Below are positions 53,098-61,998 of a stretch of DNA of 64,000 nucleotides, piece by piece; position 1 is the first letter of the stretch, and the number at the start of each line of letters is the position of its first letter. The notes beneath the pieces are model-generated. The model was given only the letters and a program-made list of their open reading frames with translations. It did no database searches and had not been told where the DNA came from. The stretch comes from Flaviramulus basaltis (GTDB lineage Bacteria > Bacteroidota > Bacteroidia > Flavobacteriales > Flavobacteriaceae). The stretch covers positions 434,001 to 498,000 of the forward strand of contig NZ_FPKV01000001.1 in NCBI RefSeq assembly GCF_900114265.1, in the 5' to 3' direction. Position numbers and translations under genes: made by a program.

Positions 53098-53895
53098 ATG
53101 GATATAATCGACTCAATCATTCTTGGTATCATTCAAGGTCTTACAGAATTCTTACCTGTTTCATCAAGCGGACATTTAGAACTAGGAAAAGCCATTTTAG
53201 GCGATAATTTAGTAGCAGAAGAAAGTTTATTGTTTACAGTAGTTTTGCACTTTGCAACAGCTTTAAGTACTATTGTGGTTTTTAGAAAAGATATTTTAGA
53301 TTTGATAAAAGGCGCTTTAAAATTTAAGTGGAATGATGATTTACAATTCATTACTAAAATTGTAATATCCATGATTCCTGCTGTTTTAGTTGGTCTCTTT
53401 TTTGAAAAACAATTAGAACAACTTTTTGGAGGTAGCGTTTTGCTTGTAGGTTGTATGCTTATTGTGACTGCAATTTTATTGTTTATGGCAGATAAAGCTA
53501 AAGACACCAATAAAAAAGTATCCTTTAAGAATGCTTTTATTATCGGAATTTCTCAAGCTATTGCTATGTTACCAGGGATTTCACGCTCTGGTGCAACAAT
53601 TTCTACATCGGTATTATTAGGAAACGACAAAACTAAAGCAGCTCGTTTTTCATTTTTAATGGTTGTGCCGCTAATTTTTGGAAAAATTGCTAAAGATGTT
53701 TTAAGTGGTGATTTAACTTACGATAGTGGAAATTTCACTTCGCTTTCTATAGGTTTTATAGCTGCATTTGTTGCTGGTTTATTTGCTTGTACTTGGATGA
53801 TTGCCTTGGTTAAAAAAAGTAAACTTTCTTATTTTGCTATTTACTGCGTTATTGTTGGTTTAATTGCTATCGCATTTGCTTTATTAAATAAATAA
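53098..53895 (+). CDS. uppP: Undecaprenyl-diphosphate phosphatase
   Basis: A 265-residue integral membrane phosphatase recycling undecaprenyl pyrophosphate for peptidoglycan synthesis; also confers bacitracin tolerance. Conserved motifs GLTEFLPVSSSGHLELG (Glu21 and Ser27/28 region) and PGISRSGATI are intact. Followed 1 base later by truB, so co-transcribed. Confidence 0.94.
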   Translation: MDIIDSIILGIIQGLTEFLPVSSSGHLELGKAILGDNLVAEESLLFTVVLHFATALSTIVVFRKDILDLIKGALKFKWNDDLQFITKIVISMIPAVLVGLFFEKQLEQLFGGSVLLVGCMLIVTAILLFMADKAKDTNKKVSFKNAFIIGISQAIAMLPGISRSGATISTSVLLGNDKTKAARFSFLMVVPLIFGKIAKDVLSGDLTYDSGNFTSLSIGFIAAFVAGLFACTWMIALVKKSKLSYFAIYCVIVGLIAIAFALLNK

Positions 53896-53896
53896 T

Positions 53897-54592
53897 ATGC
53901 TTAGTAAAGACGATTATCTTTCTGGTCAGGTTTTATTAATAGACAAGCCTTTAAATTGGACATCTTTCCAAGTTATAAACAAATTGCGTTGGGAAATACG
54001 ACAAGCATTTCAAATAAAAAAAATAAAGGTTGGTCACGCTGGCACTTTAGATCCTTTAGCAACTGGTTTACTAGTTATTTGTACAGGTAAAATGACGAAG
54101 CAAATAGATACCTTTCAAGGACAAATAAAAGAATACACTGGTACTATAACTTTAGGAGGCACTACGCCTTCTTTTGATTTAGAAACTGAAATAAACGAAA
54201 CCTTCCCTACTGAGCATATTACAGAAGCCTTAATTAAAGAAACCACAAAACAATTTATAGGTGATATTCAACAATTCCCACCTGTATTTTCAGCTTTAAA
54301 AAAAGACGGAAAACGTTTATATGAATTTGCTAGAGCTGGCGAAGAGGTTGAAATAAAATCAAGATTAGTAAGTATTTCAGAATTTGAAATTACAAATATT
54401 GATGTGCTTAACGTAAGTTTTAGAGTAGTTTGCAGCAAGGGAACCTATATTCGATCATTAGCTAACGATTTTGGCAAAGCTTTACAATCTGGAGCGCATT
54501 TATCAGCTTTAAGACGTACAAAAATTGGTGATTTTCATGTTGATAATGCACCTTCAATTGATGACTTTATCAAGGACCTTAACATCTCTTAA
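53897..54592 (+). CDS. truB: tRNA pseudouridine-55 synthase
   Basis: A 231-residue enzyme isomerising U55 of tRNA. The catalytic Asp lies in KVGHAGTLDPLATGLL, with LIDKPLNWTSF at the start and KGTYIRSLANDFG near residue 180. It lacks the C-terminal PUA domain seen in some bacteria, as expected from the length. Starts 1 base after the uppP stop. Confidence 0.93.
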   Translation: MLSKDDYLSGQVLLIDKPLNWTSFQVINKLRWEIRQAFQIKKIKVGHAGTLDPLATGLLVICTGKMTKQIDTFQGQIKEYTGTITLGGTTPSFDLETEINETFPTEHITEALIKETTKQFIGDIQQFPPVFSALKKDGKRLYEFARAGEEVEIKSRLVSISEFEITNIDVLNVSFRVVCSKGTYIRSLANDFGKALQSGAHLSALRRTKIGDFHVDNAPSIDDFIKDLNIS

Positions 54593-54650
54593 CAACTAAA
54601 TTCCTTTATTTTACGTATATTTCATAAACCCAAACGATAATTAAAAAGAT

Positions 54651-55367
54651 TTGAACTTCACAAATCAACATAAAGCCCTACTTATTACCTTCTTCCTTTC
54701 GGGAACCGTAGTACTATCTGTTTTTAATTTTGGACTTAAAAAGCAGAGCGAAATTGCATCTGAGAGTTACTACGAAATTGAGCCTGAAAAGGAACTCACT
54801 AAAGAAGAAATAAAGGTTCTTGAAGCTTTAGAAAGTTTAAATAACGCTAAGGCAGAAACTAATGATGCTTTTAATGAGACTCAAAAAAGCAAACAGTTTG
54901 CTCAAGCTTATAAAACCATTGCGCCACCAGAAGATTATGTTCCAAAATCGAGTAGTGTCTCAGATGGTCCAAATACTGCAAAACGAAATTATGACGATAC
55001 TGAAGACTCTAAACTAAACGACGACGAGTTAACTAAATTCAGTAAAGTAAATGAGCTTTTAAAAAAACAACGCTCTGGTGGTAATAACTCTAAAAGTACA
55101 ATTAGTTTTTCATTAAAAAATAGAACAAAAGTTTACATTCCTATTCCTGTTTATCTTTGTGAATTTGATGGCAAAATAACTGTAAATATAACGGTTAATT
55201 CTGATGGAAATGTTACTGATGCTTACGTAAACTCCTCATCAACATCAGATAACGAGTGTTTAATTGAACATGCTTTAGAATATGCAAAACAGTCGCTATT
55301 TAGCACAGATGCATCTAAAGAAACTCAAATAGGAACCATTACATTTTATTTTATAGGCAAACAGTAG
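54651..55367 (+). CDS. TonB-like C-terminal-domain protein, anchored
   Basis: A 238-residue protein starting at TTG. One N-terminal transmembrane segment (about 7-26, LITFFLSGTVVLSVF), an acidic linker of about 110 residues that is poor in proline, and a C-terminal beta domain (VYIPIPVYLCEFDGKITVNITVNSDGNV...AKQSLFST) resembling the TonB C-terminal fold. It could be an energy transducer variant or a periplasmic structural protein; the usual TonB proline-rich spacer is missing. Last gene of the uppP-truB unit by strand and spacing. Ends with a 17-base overlap with the convergent thioredoxin-like gene. Confidence 0.65.
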   Translation: MNFTNQHKALLITFFLSGTVVLSVFNFGLKKQSEIASESYYEIEPEKELTKEEIKVLEALESLNNAKAETNDAFNETQKSKQFAQAYKTIAPPEDYVPKSSSVSDGPNTAKRNYDDTEDSKLNDDELTKFSKVNELLKKQRSGGNNSKSTISFSLKNRTKVYIPIPVYLCEFDGKITVNITVNSDGNVTDAYVNSSSTSDNECLIEHALEYAKQSLFSTDASKETQIGTITFYFIGKQ

Positions 55368-55968
55368 GTTGTAATTGGCATAGTATTTTTGTAATATCTT
55401 CAATTATATTTTGCCCTTTGTTATCATTATACCAATGCTGTAAATCTTCTTTAAATTCTGGTGTTAATTGACCGTATTGTGCTTTAAACTTATTTACATA
55501 ATTAGTTGCTTCACTAGGTCTTGGTCCGTATGTATTTGCAACTTCTCCTGTTTCATCATCAATCATAATTACCTTAGGAATTGCTCTAGCTCCTTGTGTT
55601 AAAAAAGCATCCATAAGTTCAGGATTTTCATCACGAAGCACCACTTTAAAATTAATAGATGAATTTAACTCTGCTATTTTATTTAAAACGGGCATAACAT
55701 GAGCTGCATCTCCACACCAGCTTTCTGTAATCACTAACCAAGTTGTTTTTTGATTAAATTCTGAAATTTTTTGTTGAGCATCTCCATATATTTTTAAAGT
55801 TTTATCCCAACGTTTCATGCGTTTGTCATTGAGCTTGGTGTAATTGGCTAAAGCATCTGTTTTTTCTAATCCTGTATTCGAATTATCTAGAGCTAATTGT
55901 TTTACTAAATTACGATAAGCATCATAAGACATACTTTTTTCTATAGCAGATTTTATTATAACGTTCAT
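55351..55968 (-). CDS. Thioredoxin-like protein (WCGDA active site)
   Basis: A 205-residue thioredoxin-fold protein; ATG 55968 preferred to TTG 55995. Active-site-like motif is ESWCGDAAHVMPVL, with one Cys and no second Cys (WCGDA rather than WCxxC), followed by cis-Pro in RAIPKVIMID. This is the form seen in the thioredoxin_9 family, so it probably does not do standard disulfide exchange. Conserved uncharacterised protein. Confidence 0.85.
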   Translation of the reverse strand: MNVIIKSAIEKSMSYDAYRNLVKQLALDNSNTGLEKTDALANYTKLNDKRMKRWDKTLKIYGDAQQKISEFNQKTTWLVITESWCGDAAHVMPVLNKIAELNSSINFKVVLRDENPELMDAFLTQGARAIPKVIMIDDETGEVANTYGPRPSEATNYVNKFKAQYGQLTPEFKEDLQHWYNDNKGQNIIEDITKILCQLQPTVCL

Positions 55969-56107
55969 TATAAATTTTTTTAAATGATAACACAAAATTA
56001 GTATCTTGTTTGTTTATTTATGATGACTTTTGTCATGTTTCACTATAAAAACTTACAACTCACAATAAGAGCAATTAATTATTAATTAGTACTTAAAAAA
56101 ATTCCAA

Positions 56108-56671
56108 ATGAAAAAACATAGATGTGGTTGGTGTGAAGGTGATGATTTATATGAAGCTTATCATGACCAAGAATGGGGCGTTCCTGTTTATGATGATGAT
56201 ACTCTTTTTGAATTTTTAATTTTAGAAACTTTTCAAGCGGGTTTAAGTTGGATTACCATTTTACGTAAACGTGAAAATTTTAGAGCTGCTTTTGATAATT
56301 TTGACTACAAAAAAATAGCAAACTACAAACAAGATAAAATAGACACTTTGCTTTTAGATGCTGGCATTATAAGAAATAAATTAAAAGTAAATGCTACCGT
56401 GACTAATGCTCAAAATTTCATGAAAATTCAAGAAGAATTTGGGAGTTTTAGTAAATACATTTGGGAGTTTGTTAATGGAAAACCAATTAAAAACAACCTT
56501 AAAAACTACAAGAACGCACCTGCTACTACAAATATTAGTGATGCTTTAAGTAAAGATTTAAAAAAACGAGGTTTTAAATTTGTTGGCCCTACAGTTGTTT
56601 ATGCACATATGCAAGCTACAGGTATGGTTAACGACCATGAAGCTGAATGTTTTAGATATAAAGAAGTTTAA
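56108..56671 (+). CDS. tag: DNA-3-methyladenine glycosylase I
   Basis: A 187-residue base-excision enzyme removing 3-methyladenine. Zinc ligands are Cys6, His19, His177 and Cys181 (CGWCEGDDLYEAYHDQEWG at the start; VNDHEAECF at the end). ETFQAGLSWITILRKRENFR is the helix-hairpin region and base pocket. Full length. Confidence 0.95.
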   Translation: MKKHRCGWCEGDDLYEAYHDQEWGVPVYDDDTLFEFLILETFQAGLSWITILRKRENFRAAFDNFDYKKIANYKQDKIDTLLLDAGIIRNKLKVNATVTNAQNFMKIQEEFGSFSKYIWEFVNGKPIKNNLKNYKNAPATTNISDALSKDLKKRGFKFVGPTVVYAHMQATGMVNDHEAECFRYKEV

Positions 56672-56702
56672 TTGACTGGATTAACTAAAGTAGCAGAAAT
56701 TT

Positions 56703-57350
56703 TCACAAAGTCAAACTGTTTGATTCTTCCAAATATTTTAAAAATAAATCTCTAGAAATCTCCTCTGCACCTAAACTCTCAAGATGACTGGTATACACTT
56801 GGCAATCTATAAGCTTATAATTCGTGTTTTGTATAAATGATATAAAACCCGCTTTACTTGCGTTACTTTCTTTAGTAAACATACTTTCTCCAGAAAAGAC
56901 GTTGTTTCCTAAATCTACACCATAAAGTCCAGCAACCAACATATTATCACGCCAAACCTCAACAGACCTTGCATAACCTAGTTCGTGAAGTTTTATATAG
57001 GCATCAATCATACTTTGAGTTATCCAAGTTCCAGCTTGTCCTTCTCTTTTTGCTTTAGAACATTCAGTAATTACAGCTTTAAAATCTTTATTTACAGTAA
57101 CGACATAATCCTTATTTCTCAAAACCTGTTTCATGCTTTTTGAGACTTTCAACTTTTCTGGAAACAACACAAAACGTGGGTTTGGAGACCACCACAAAAT
57201 AGGCTCTTCATTTTCAAACCAAGGAAAAATACCCGATTTATAAGCAAGCAATAATCGCTTAACCGATAAATCGCCACCAATAGCTAATAACCCATCTGAT
57301 GAAGCTTCGTTTACATTTGGAAAGGATATGTTTTGTGTTAGATATTTCAT
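56703..57350 (-). CDS. aat: Leucyl/phenylalanyl-tRNA-protein transferase
   Basis: A 215-residue enzyme adding Leu or Phe to N-terminal Lys/Arg of proteins for the N-end-rule pathway. Signatures: FPNVNEASSDGLLAIGGDLS, WWSPNPRFVLFPEKL, GLYGVDLGNNVFSGESMFTKESNASK and CQVYTSHLESLGAEEISR. Length normal. A terminator lies upstream of it for the neighbouring gene. Confidence 0.95.
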   Translation of the reverse strand: MKYLTQNISFPNVNEASSDGLLAIGGDLSVKRLLLAYKSGIFPWFENEEPILWWSPNPRFVLFPEKLKVSKSMKQVLRNKDYVVTVNKDFKAVITECSKAKREGQAGTWITQSMIDAYIKLHELGYARSVEVWRDNMLVAGLYGVDLGNNVFSGESMFTKESNASKAGFISFIQNTNYKLIDCQVYTSHLESLGAEEISRDLFLKYLEESNSLTL

Positions 57351-57418
57351 TTAACTAAATTTCTATAAAATTCAAATTTAAAGCGTTATTAGAAATAATT
57401 ATTAGCAATCATGTAAAA

Positions 57419-57461
57419 TAAAAAAACCTCAATGTTGTAGTAAACATTGAGGTTTTTTTAT
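57419..57461 (-). terminator. Terminator after the DUF3127 gene
   Basis: AAAAAAACCTCAATGTT / AACATTGAGGTTTTTTT with a 5-base loop; T-runs on both strands. Confidence 0.85.
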
Positions 57462-57503
57462 AAGATTTCTGCCATCGCAGTAATAACAATATTATTTAAA
57501 AAT

Positions 57504-57881
57504 TTAAAAAGGAAGATCGTCGTGATCATCTTCATTTAAATCTCCTGCTGGTTCAAAAGCATCAGCAGGTGGCACTGGTGGCAAGTTTTCACCTCCAGCT
57601 TCACTTTGTGCAGCTTCTATTCTCCAACCTTGGATAGAATTAAAATATTTAGTTTCTCCTTGTGGATTTACCCACTCTCTACCACGTAAATTTATGCTAA
57701 TTTTTACCTGTTGTCCTTCTTTGTAACTGTTTAACAAATCTGTTTTATCCTGCACAAACTCAACCATAATATGTTGTGGATATTGCTCCTCAGTCGTTAC
57801 AACAATTTCTCTTTTCCTAAACCCATTACTTCCAAAAGTTTGAGTTTCTCCTACCATTTTTATTCTTCCTTGAACTTCCAT
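57504..57881 (-). CDS. DUF3127 single-stranded-DNA-binding-like protein
   Basis: A 125-residue OB-fold-like protein of the Bacteroidota family DUF3127, with FRKREIVVTTEEQYPQHIMVEFVQDK and a disordered Pro/Glu/Asp-rich tail ending DHDDLPF. The tail looks like SSB-type acidic tips that recruit partners. Function not established. Confidence 0.88.
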   Translation of the reverse strand: MEVQGRIKMVGETQTFGSNGFRKREIVVTTEEQYPQHIMVEFVQDKTDLLNSYKEGQQVKISINLRGREWVNPQGETKYFNSIQGWRIEAAQSEAGGENLPPVPPADAFEPAGDLNEDDHDDLPF

Positions 57882-57918
57882 GTTTACTATTTATATCTAA
57901 ATTAATTACTATTCTATT

Positions 57919-58833
57919 TTAACTTAATAAAACTTTCCAAGCGCTTTCAATATCTCCAAAACTCAAATAATTACGAGCCAATTTATGTTTTTGCCTGTGA
58001 GTTACTGTTTTTATATTAGGATGACGCTCTCCAATATCAGCTATAAAATCTTCAACCATTTTCTTGGTTGGTAACGCCTCAATATTAGCAAGCATACCTA
58101 AATCGTTTCCTGTTAAAACCATACTGTTTTTAACATAATCTGGAAAACTATCTACACCTATCCCTAATGTGGAAAGTGGTTTTGGTATTTCAAAAAAACC
58201 TTTTTTCGCTCTACTATAATAACTACCTCCTGCTCTGGCTACTAAATCTAATTTTTTCTGATCTATAGAACCATCTTCATTTAAAACGTCATCATCAATA
58301 TGAAATTTCACAACTTCGCAAATAATTAAATTTCCTGCACCGCCTTCAGTTCCAAGCTTTATAATATCATTCACCTTACATTCAAATTGTACTGGTGCTT
58401 CAGCTACTCGAAACGGTTTTACAATATCAGATTTTAACATTGTTAATCCTGCTTTTTCAAACTCATTAACCTTTTCTGGATATTCTGTACTGGTTAAAGA
58501 CATTTGGTGAACCATATCATAATTCACCACATTAATAACCACTTCCTTTGTTGCCTCAACATTTTGCAAGGTGTGTTTTTCTGTATTGTCTCTAACACGT
58601 CTTGAAGGTGAAAAAATCAATATTGGCGGGTTAGCGCTAAACACATTAAAAAAACTAAATGGTGATATATTTGGATTCCCATCTACATCAACTGTACTTG
58701 CAAAAGCAATTGGTCTTGGTGCAACAGCACTTAGCAAATAACTATGTAATTTACTAGTTGATAATGTTTTTGGATCTATTGACGCCATTAAGCTTTTTTT
58801 AATTTCAACAAATGTAGCCATTATGTTGTTCAT
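57919..58833 (-). CDS. Flavin reductase-like (FMN-binding split barrel) protein
   Basis: A 304-residue protein. The flavin reductase/DIM6-NTAB domain covers about residues 20-220: LLSAVAPRPIAFASTVDVDGNPNISPFSFFNVFSANPPILIFSPSRR is the FMN site. A C-terminal extension of about 80 residues is additional. It may be an FMN reductase or an oxidase; specificity is unknown. ATG 58833 is used; 58821 (MATF) is equally plausible. Confidence 0.88.
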   Translation of the reverse strand: MNNIMATFVEIKKSLMASIDPKTLSTSKLHSYLLSAVAPRPIAFASTVDVDGNPNISPFSFFNVFSANPPILIFSPSRRVRDNTEKHTLQNVEATKEVVINVVNYDMVHQMSLTSTEYPEKVNEFEKAGLTMLKSDIVKPFRVAEAPVQFECKVNDIIKLGTEGGAGNLIICEVVKFHIDDDVLNEDGSIDQKKLDLVARAGGSYYSRAKKGFFEIPKPLSTLGIGVDSFPDYVKNSMVLTGNDLGMLANIEALPTKKMVEDFIADIGERHPNIKTVTHRQKHKLARNYLSFGDIESAWKVLLS

Positions 58834-58911
58834 CTAAAAACAGATTTACTAACAACTTACGCAATAATATTAACAGTTTTGCATTATATTACAAGTCAAA
58901 TTTAATTGTTA

Positions 58912-60066
58912 ATGATTTTTACAAAGTATAGCAATGCATTTCGTTGGATTATTATTATTGCTTCGTTTGCTATTGTATCTCTTATTTTATGGAAAACATA
59001 TGAGTTTTTTCAGCATTTTAAAGATGAAGAAAGAACAAAAATGGAAAATTGGTCTTTTGCACAAACCGATTTACTAAAAACTGATAATCTTAATTTTGAT
59101 TTAGGAAATTTACCATTAAAGGTCATTACAAGCAATAAAACTACCCCAATGATTAAAGTAAATCAAGATGGTAGTTATGAGTATAATAATATAGAGGACA
59201 ACAAAGTAAAGGATTCAATATCCCTAAATAAGCTAATCTTAAAATTTAAACAAGAAAATGTTCCTATTAAGGTGAAGCTTGACGGAAAAGTAATTAGCAC
59301 AATTTACTATGGCAATTCTCCTTTATTAAATAAGTTAAAATACTATCCTCTAGCGTTATTTCTTATCATTTTTCTTTTTGGTGCTGTTATTTATTTCTTT
59401 TACAGAAGCAACAAAAACGCTACTCAAAATAAGCTTTGGTCTGGTATGGCAAAGGAAACTGCACATCAAATTGGCACGCCCTTATCTTCCTTAATTGGAT
59501 GGACAGAAATATTAAAAAGTGAAGATATAAACCCAGACTATATTGTTGAAATTGAAAAAGATATAGACAGACTACAAACTATTACAGAGCGTTTTAGCAA
59601 AATAGGCTCAGTTCCAAAATTAGAAGTTCTAGATATTATTGAAGAAACCGTAAACTCTTATGATTACTTAAAAACACGCTCTTCAAAACTTATTGATTTT
59701 GAAATAAAAGTCCCAAATGATGAAATTCTCGTAAATTTAAATAAACAACTTTACAGTTGGACTATTGAAAATTTAGTCAAGAATGCTATTGATGCCATGA
59801 AAGGTAGAGGTAAATTAACTATTGAAATTTCACAATTAGAAAATAATGTAAAAGTTAGTGTGACCGATACAGGAAAAGGAATTCCTAAAAAGGATTTTAA
59901 CAAAATATTCGACCCTGGTTTTACAACCAAAAAACGTGGTTGGGGATTAGGCTTATCGCTAACAAAACGTATTATTGAAGATTTTCATAATGGCAAAATA
60001 AAGGTTTTACAATCTGAAATAGGAAAAGGCAGTACCATACAAATAAATTTAACCCGAGCTTTCTAA
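58912..60066 (+). CDS. Sensor histidine kinase, two membrane segments
   Basis: A 384-residue kinase; ATG 58912 preferred to the TTG at 58906. TM1 (about 11-27) and TM2 (about 145-163) flank an extracytoplasmic loop of about 115 residues that has no recognisable sensor domain. Phospho-acceptor His185 lies in AKETAHQIGTPLSSLIG; the HATPase has ENLVKNAIDAM, DTGKGIPKKD and WGLGLSLTKR. No response regulator gene is adjacent, so the partner is elsewhere. The small CxxC membrane gene follows 3 bases later. Confidence 0.9.
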   Translation: MIFTKYSNAFRWIIIIASFAIVSLILWKTYEFFQHFKDEERTKMENWSFAQTDLLKTDNLNFDLGNLPLKVITSNKTTPMIKVNQDGSYEYNNIEDNKVKDSISLNKLILKFKQENVPIKVKLDGKVISTIYYGNSPLLNKLKYYPLALFLIIFLFGAVIYFFYRSNKNATQNKLWSGMAKETAHQIGTPLSSLIGWTEILKSEDINPDYIVEIEKDIDRLQTITERFSKIGSVPKLEVLDIIEETVNSYDYLKTRSSKLIDFEIKVPNDEILVNLNKQLYSWTIENLVKNAIDAMKGRGKLTIEISQLENNVKVSVTDTGKGIPKKDFNKIFDPGFTTKKRGWGLGLSLTKRIIEDFHNGKIKVLQSEIGKGSTIQINLTRAF

Positions 60067-60069
60067 TTT

Positions 60070-60420
60070 ATGCCAGATAAACTAATACACATAAAAGGAG
60101 TTGACTTAAAAAATAACTGTCCAGAATGTTACAGTACAGATGGTTTGCACTTAACTTTTAAGCAAAAAATAGTTGAAACCAAATTTTATAAATCCATTAC
60201 CTCTGAAATTAATCATGAATTAGCATGTAAAAATTGTAATTCGATTATTTATCCTGAACAATGGACTGATGATATTGACCGTGTAGTTGAATATCAAAAC
60301 AAAGCTTTTGCTCCAAAAAAGCCTTCAACTTATTTAAAAAAATTATCTTGGATTGTTATTATAACTATTGCTATAGTTGTTGCTGCAATAATATTCACAA
60401 TACTTTACAACCAATTATAA
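60070..60420 (+). CDS. Small zinc-ribbon-like, C-terminally anchored protein
   Basis: A 116-residue protein with two CxxC knuckles (NNCPECYSTDG near 15 and LACKNCNSIIYPEQW near 55), the spacing of a zinc ribbon, and one C-terminal transmembrane helix (about 94-113). Unnamed family. Three bases after the histidine kinase gene, so probably its co-transcribed partner. Its stop overlaps the convergent HIT gene by 6 bases. Confidence 0.7.
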   Translation: MPDKLIHIKGVDLKNNCPECYSTDGLHLTFKQKIVETKFYKSITSEINHELACKNCNSIIYPEQWTDDIDRVVEYQNKAFAPKKPSTYLKKLSWIVIITIAIVVAAIIFTILYNQL

Positions 60421-60804
60421 CTCTGCTTTTATAGCGTTGGCTACTTGCTGCAGCTCTTCCGAAGTTAATTTTTCTTTTTTAATAAAACGCGCATCTTCCA
60501 TAGTGTGTAAAGGAATTAAATGCACATGAGCATGAGGCACTTCTAATCCAATTACTGTTAAACCAATACGTTTACATGGTATTGCTTTTTCTATGGCTAA
60601 AGCAACACGTCTAGAAAAACTCATTAAACCATTATAAGAAGTCTCATCCAAATCAAAAATTTTATCAACTTCTTTTTTAGGAATACAAAGCGTATGCCCT
60701 TTAGCGTTTGGATTAATATCTAAAAAGGCTAAAAACTCATCCGTTTCTGCCACTTTATAGCAAGGAATTTCTCCGTTAATTATTTTAGTGAAAATTGAAG
60801 CCAT
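60415..60804 (-). CDS. HIT-family nucleotide hydrolase/transferase
   Basis: A 129-residue protein with the histidine triad HAHVHLIPL and N-terminal MASIFTKIINGEIPCYKVAETDEFLAFLDINP, typical of HinT-like phosphoramidases acting on AMP conjugates. I start at ATG 60804 because MASIFTKI is the conserved N-terminus; the longer reading from 60855 would cross the GreA terminator. Confidence 0.93.
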   Translation of the reverse strand: MASIFTKIINGEIPCYKVAETDEFLAFLDINPNAKGHTLCIPKKEVDKIFDLDETSYNGLMSFSRRVALAIEKAIPCKRIGLTVIGLEVPHAHVHLIPLHTMEDARFIKKEKLTSEELQQVANAIKAEL

Positions 60805-60836
60805 AGTTTTTGAGAGTTTTGAATAGTTGTAAATAT

Positions 60837-60876
60837 AAAAAAGATTCCTAATCATATTTAATTAGAAATCTTTTTT
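60837..60876 (-). terminator. Terminator of greA
   Basis: AAAAAAGATT(c)CTAAT / ATTAG(a)AATCTTTTTT; the T-run follows on the minus strand. Supports the shorter HIT start. Confidence 0.75.
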
Positions 60877-60898
60877 ATCCTTTTTTTAATGAACTAGA

Positions 60899-61372
60899 TT
60901 ATCTTGAAATTTCGATAATATCAAATTTCATAACGCCATTTGGCACTTGAATTTCTGCTACATCTCCAACAGATTTACCTAACAAACCTTTACCAATTGG
61001 TGAATTAACCGAAATTTTTCCTGAAGCCAAATCTGCTTCACCATCAGCTACCAAAGTGTATAGCATTTCCATACCATTGGTTTGGTTTTTTATTTTTACT
61101 TTAGATAACACTAATGCTTTAGTAATATCTAATTGCGATTCATCAATAAGCCTTGCTCCAGCTAAAGCATCTTCCAATTTAGCAATTCGCATTTCTAACA
61201 TGCCTTGTGCTTCTTTAGCCGCATCGTATTCTGCATTTTCACTTAAATCGCCTTTATCTCTAGCTTCTGCAATTGCTCTAGAAGCTTTTACGCGCTCTAC
61301 ATCTTTTAATTGTTTAAGCTCGTCTCTTAATTTTTTTAATCCCTCAGGTGTATAGTATGATACTTTACTCAT
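60899..61372 (-). CDS. greA: Transcription elongation factor GreA
   Basis: A 157-residue factor rescuing backtracked RNA polymerase. N-terminal coiled coil (TPEGLKKLRDELKQLKDVERVKASRAIAEARDKGDLSENAEYDAAKE; key tip Asp-Glu residues in GDLSENAEYDAAK) and a C-terminal FKBP-like domain with VNSPIGKGLLGKSVGDVAEIQVPNG. Normal length. Immediately followed by the HIT gene but with its own terminator. Confidence 0.95.
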   Translation of the reverse strand: MSKVSYYTPEGLKKLRDELKQLKDVERVKASRAIAEARDKGDLSENAEYDAAKEAQGMLEMRIAKLEDALAGARLIDESQLDITKALVLSKVKIKNQTNGMEMLYTLVADGEADLASGKISVNSPIGKGLLGKSVGDVAEIQVPNGVMKFDIIEISR

Positions 61373-61519
61373 AACTTCATCGTTTTACTTAATAAAAGAT
61401 GCTGAAAAAAATTCAGCATATAAAAAAATCCCGCATACACGAGATTGTACTACAAATATACAAAATATTTAACTCAATTTACTTTTTGTTGTAAATTGCC
61501 CATTAAATTCAAAAGTGCT

Positions 61520-61948
61520 ATGAAATACGTTTTCAGTTTTTTATGTTTTATTTTTCTATACTCTTGCAGCAGTAATTCTATAGATAATAAAAACTGTAAA
61601 TTTTTACTAGATATTGGTGTTAATCTTAATATAGACCTTAGTTTACCGCAATATAGCCAGTTAGCTTTTGCAGGAAATTCGATATATATTGCTAATGCAG
61701 GAAATGCAGGTATTATTGTAGCGAGTATTGGTGCAGATTTTTATGCTTGGGATGCTAGCGACCCAAACCATGTGCCTAATTCTTGTTCTGCATTAATTCC
61801 AAATGGTTTGTTTGGAACCTGTGGTTGTGATGATGGTAACACTTATAATTTTGTAACTGGAACACCCGAAGGAAATGATGGTTTAAGATGTGCTTTAAAA
61901 AATTATAGAGTTGAAAAAGCTGGCAATAATCTTTTAATTTACAACTAA
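61520..61948 (+). CDS. Rieske-like-fold lipoprotein without cluster ligands
   Basis: A 142-residue lipoprotein starting at ATG 61520 (signal peptide ending LYSCS, Cys17); the longer reading from 61445 only adds upstream sequence. Mature region resembles the Bacteroidota Rieske-like proteins (CSALIPNGLFGTCGCDDGNTYNFVTGTPEG...LRCALKNYRVEKAGNNLLIYN). The two CxH-type cluster motifs of true Rieske proteins are absent: only cysteines remain. It is probably not a 2Fe-2S protein; function unknown. Confidence 0.7.
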   Translation: MKYVFSFLCFIFLYSCSSNSIDNKNCKFLLDIGVNLNIDLSLPQYSQLAFAGNSIYIANAGNAGIIVASIGADFYAWDASDPNHVPNSCSALIPNGLFGTCGCDDGNTYNFVTGTPEGNDGLRCALKNYRVEKAGNNLLIYN

Positions 61949-61949
61949 A

Positions 61950-61981
61950 AAAAAGCCTCAACATAATGCCGAGGCTTTTAA
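61950..61981. terminator. Bidirectional terminator before the receptor gene
   Basis: AAAAGCCTC / GAGGCTTTT with a 10-base loop and A/T runs, between convergent genes. Confidence 0.8.
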
Positions 61982-61998
61982 TATTGTTTCTATTCTTC

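Noticed and set aside
61401-61418. GCTGAAaaaaaTTCAGC hairpin upstream of greA
   Set aside because: Six-base stem in A-rich sequence, no other support.
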